This document shows positions 5,585 through 5,828 of a stretch of 5,828 nt of DNA, in pieces. Position 1 is the first letter of the stretch; the number at the start of each line of letters is the position of its first letter. The notes beneath the pieces were generated by a model. The model saw nothing but the letters and a program-made list of their open reading frames with translations. It had not been told where the DNA came from and searched no databases. This stretch comes from Thermoplasmata archaeon. GTDB taxonomy: Archaea; Thermoplasmatota; Thermoplasmata; SG8-5; JAGLSY01. The stretch is taken from contig JAGLQE010000062.1 of NCBI GenBank assembly GCA_023137005.1, positions 1 through 5,828 of the forward strand. The letters run 5' to 3'. A program made the translations under genes and the position numbers.

Positions 5585-5828
5585 GTGATGAGAATTGTAA
5601 AGCTGACGCGAAATTGATCGGAAACCGGGCAACTGGCTTCCAGACCGGGAACACGGAACACAAGTGGGACCTGGATGCCCTGAGAGCGAGCCACAAAGTT
5701 CTGGCCGAGTATGTTTACGAGAAAAAGCCCATAGTCAAGGGCTATGCTGGCCGCACACTGTACGTGGACCTGACGACCAAGGAGATCAGGGAGATCCCAG
5801 TCACCGAGGATATGAAGAAGAAGTTCAC
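5581..5828 (+). CDS. Aldehyde ferredoxin oxidoreductase family enzyme, N-terminus (3' end outside window)
   Basis: The frame from ATG 5581 stays open to the right edge, giving 82 residues. Residues about 50-82 (KKPIVKGYAGRTLYVDLTT, then KEIREIPVTEDMKKKF) match the start of AOR-family proteins, in which K-G-Y-x-G-x-x-L-x-V-D-L-T opens the N-terminal pterin-binding domain, with the GG-x-G loop expected just beyond the window. These cytoplasmic enzymes hold a tungsto- or molybdo-bispterin plus a [4Fe-4S] cluster and usually oxidise aldehydes to acids with ferredoxin. The Fe-S ligands and substrate channel lie outside the window, so subtype (AOR, FOR, GAPOR, WOR, BCR-like) cannot be told. About 50 residues precede the usual start, ending in HKVLAEYVYEKKP; I recall similar extensions in some archaeal members. 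AGGGGG at 5568-5573 supports the start. Confidence 0.8.
   Translation, partial: MSDENCKADAKLIGNRATGFQTGNTEHKWDLDALRASHKVLAEYVYEKKPIVKGYAGRTLYVDLTTKEIREIPVTEDMKKKF

Overview
The window looks like a chromosomal stretch from an anaerobic archaeon, most likely a euryarchaeal lineage such as Thermoplasmatota; the lineage is inferred and was not checked by any search. The archaeal reading rests on TATA-box-like elements rather than -35/-10 boxes, GAGGTG/AGGGGG ribosome-binding sites, a NosD-type beta-helix plus PKD surface protein crowded with N-glycosylation sequons, and the start of an aldehyde ferredoxin oxidoreductase (AOR) family gene of a form I associate with archaea.

Layout. Bases 1-342 are the 3' end of an ABC-F type ATPase gene (+). 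A short convergent gap (343-481) follows. Bases 482-3016 (-) encode an 844-residue membrane-anchored surface protein: signal peptide, right-handed beta-helix, two Ig-like repeats, two PKD domains, one transmembrane helix and a charged tail. A divergent control region (about 3017-3245) holds a nested inverted repeat, a three-copy 15-bp element, a TATA-like box, and a direct repeat on both sides of that box.

From about 3246 to the right edge runs a tight five-gene + strand cluster: two paralogous membrane-anchored proteins carrying one and two copies of a small domain resembling the sulfite-oxidase-type molybdopterin-binding fold; a 6-7 helix membrane protein resembling ECF transporter S components; a 148-residue poly-[4Fe-4S] ferredoxin; and the N-terminus of the AOR-family enzyme. 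Spacings are 16 nt, a 4-nt ATGA overlap, 11 nt, and a 4-nt ATGA overlap, so cotranscription is likely.

How the genes may work together. Pairing a polyferredoxin with an AOR-family enzyme is an established arrangement: the tungsten or molybdenum pterin enzyme exchanges electrons through the Fe-S protein. The unusual part is the same transcription unit beginning with two anchored SUOX-like proteins without a visible cofactor Cys and an S-component-like membrane protein. My inference is that these three capture or import a ligand (substrate, pterin or metal oxyanion) for the oxidoreductase, or sense it. The sequence alone does not show which.
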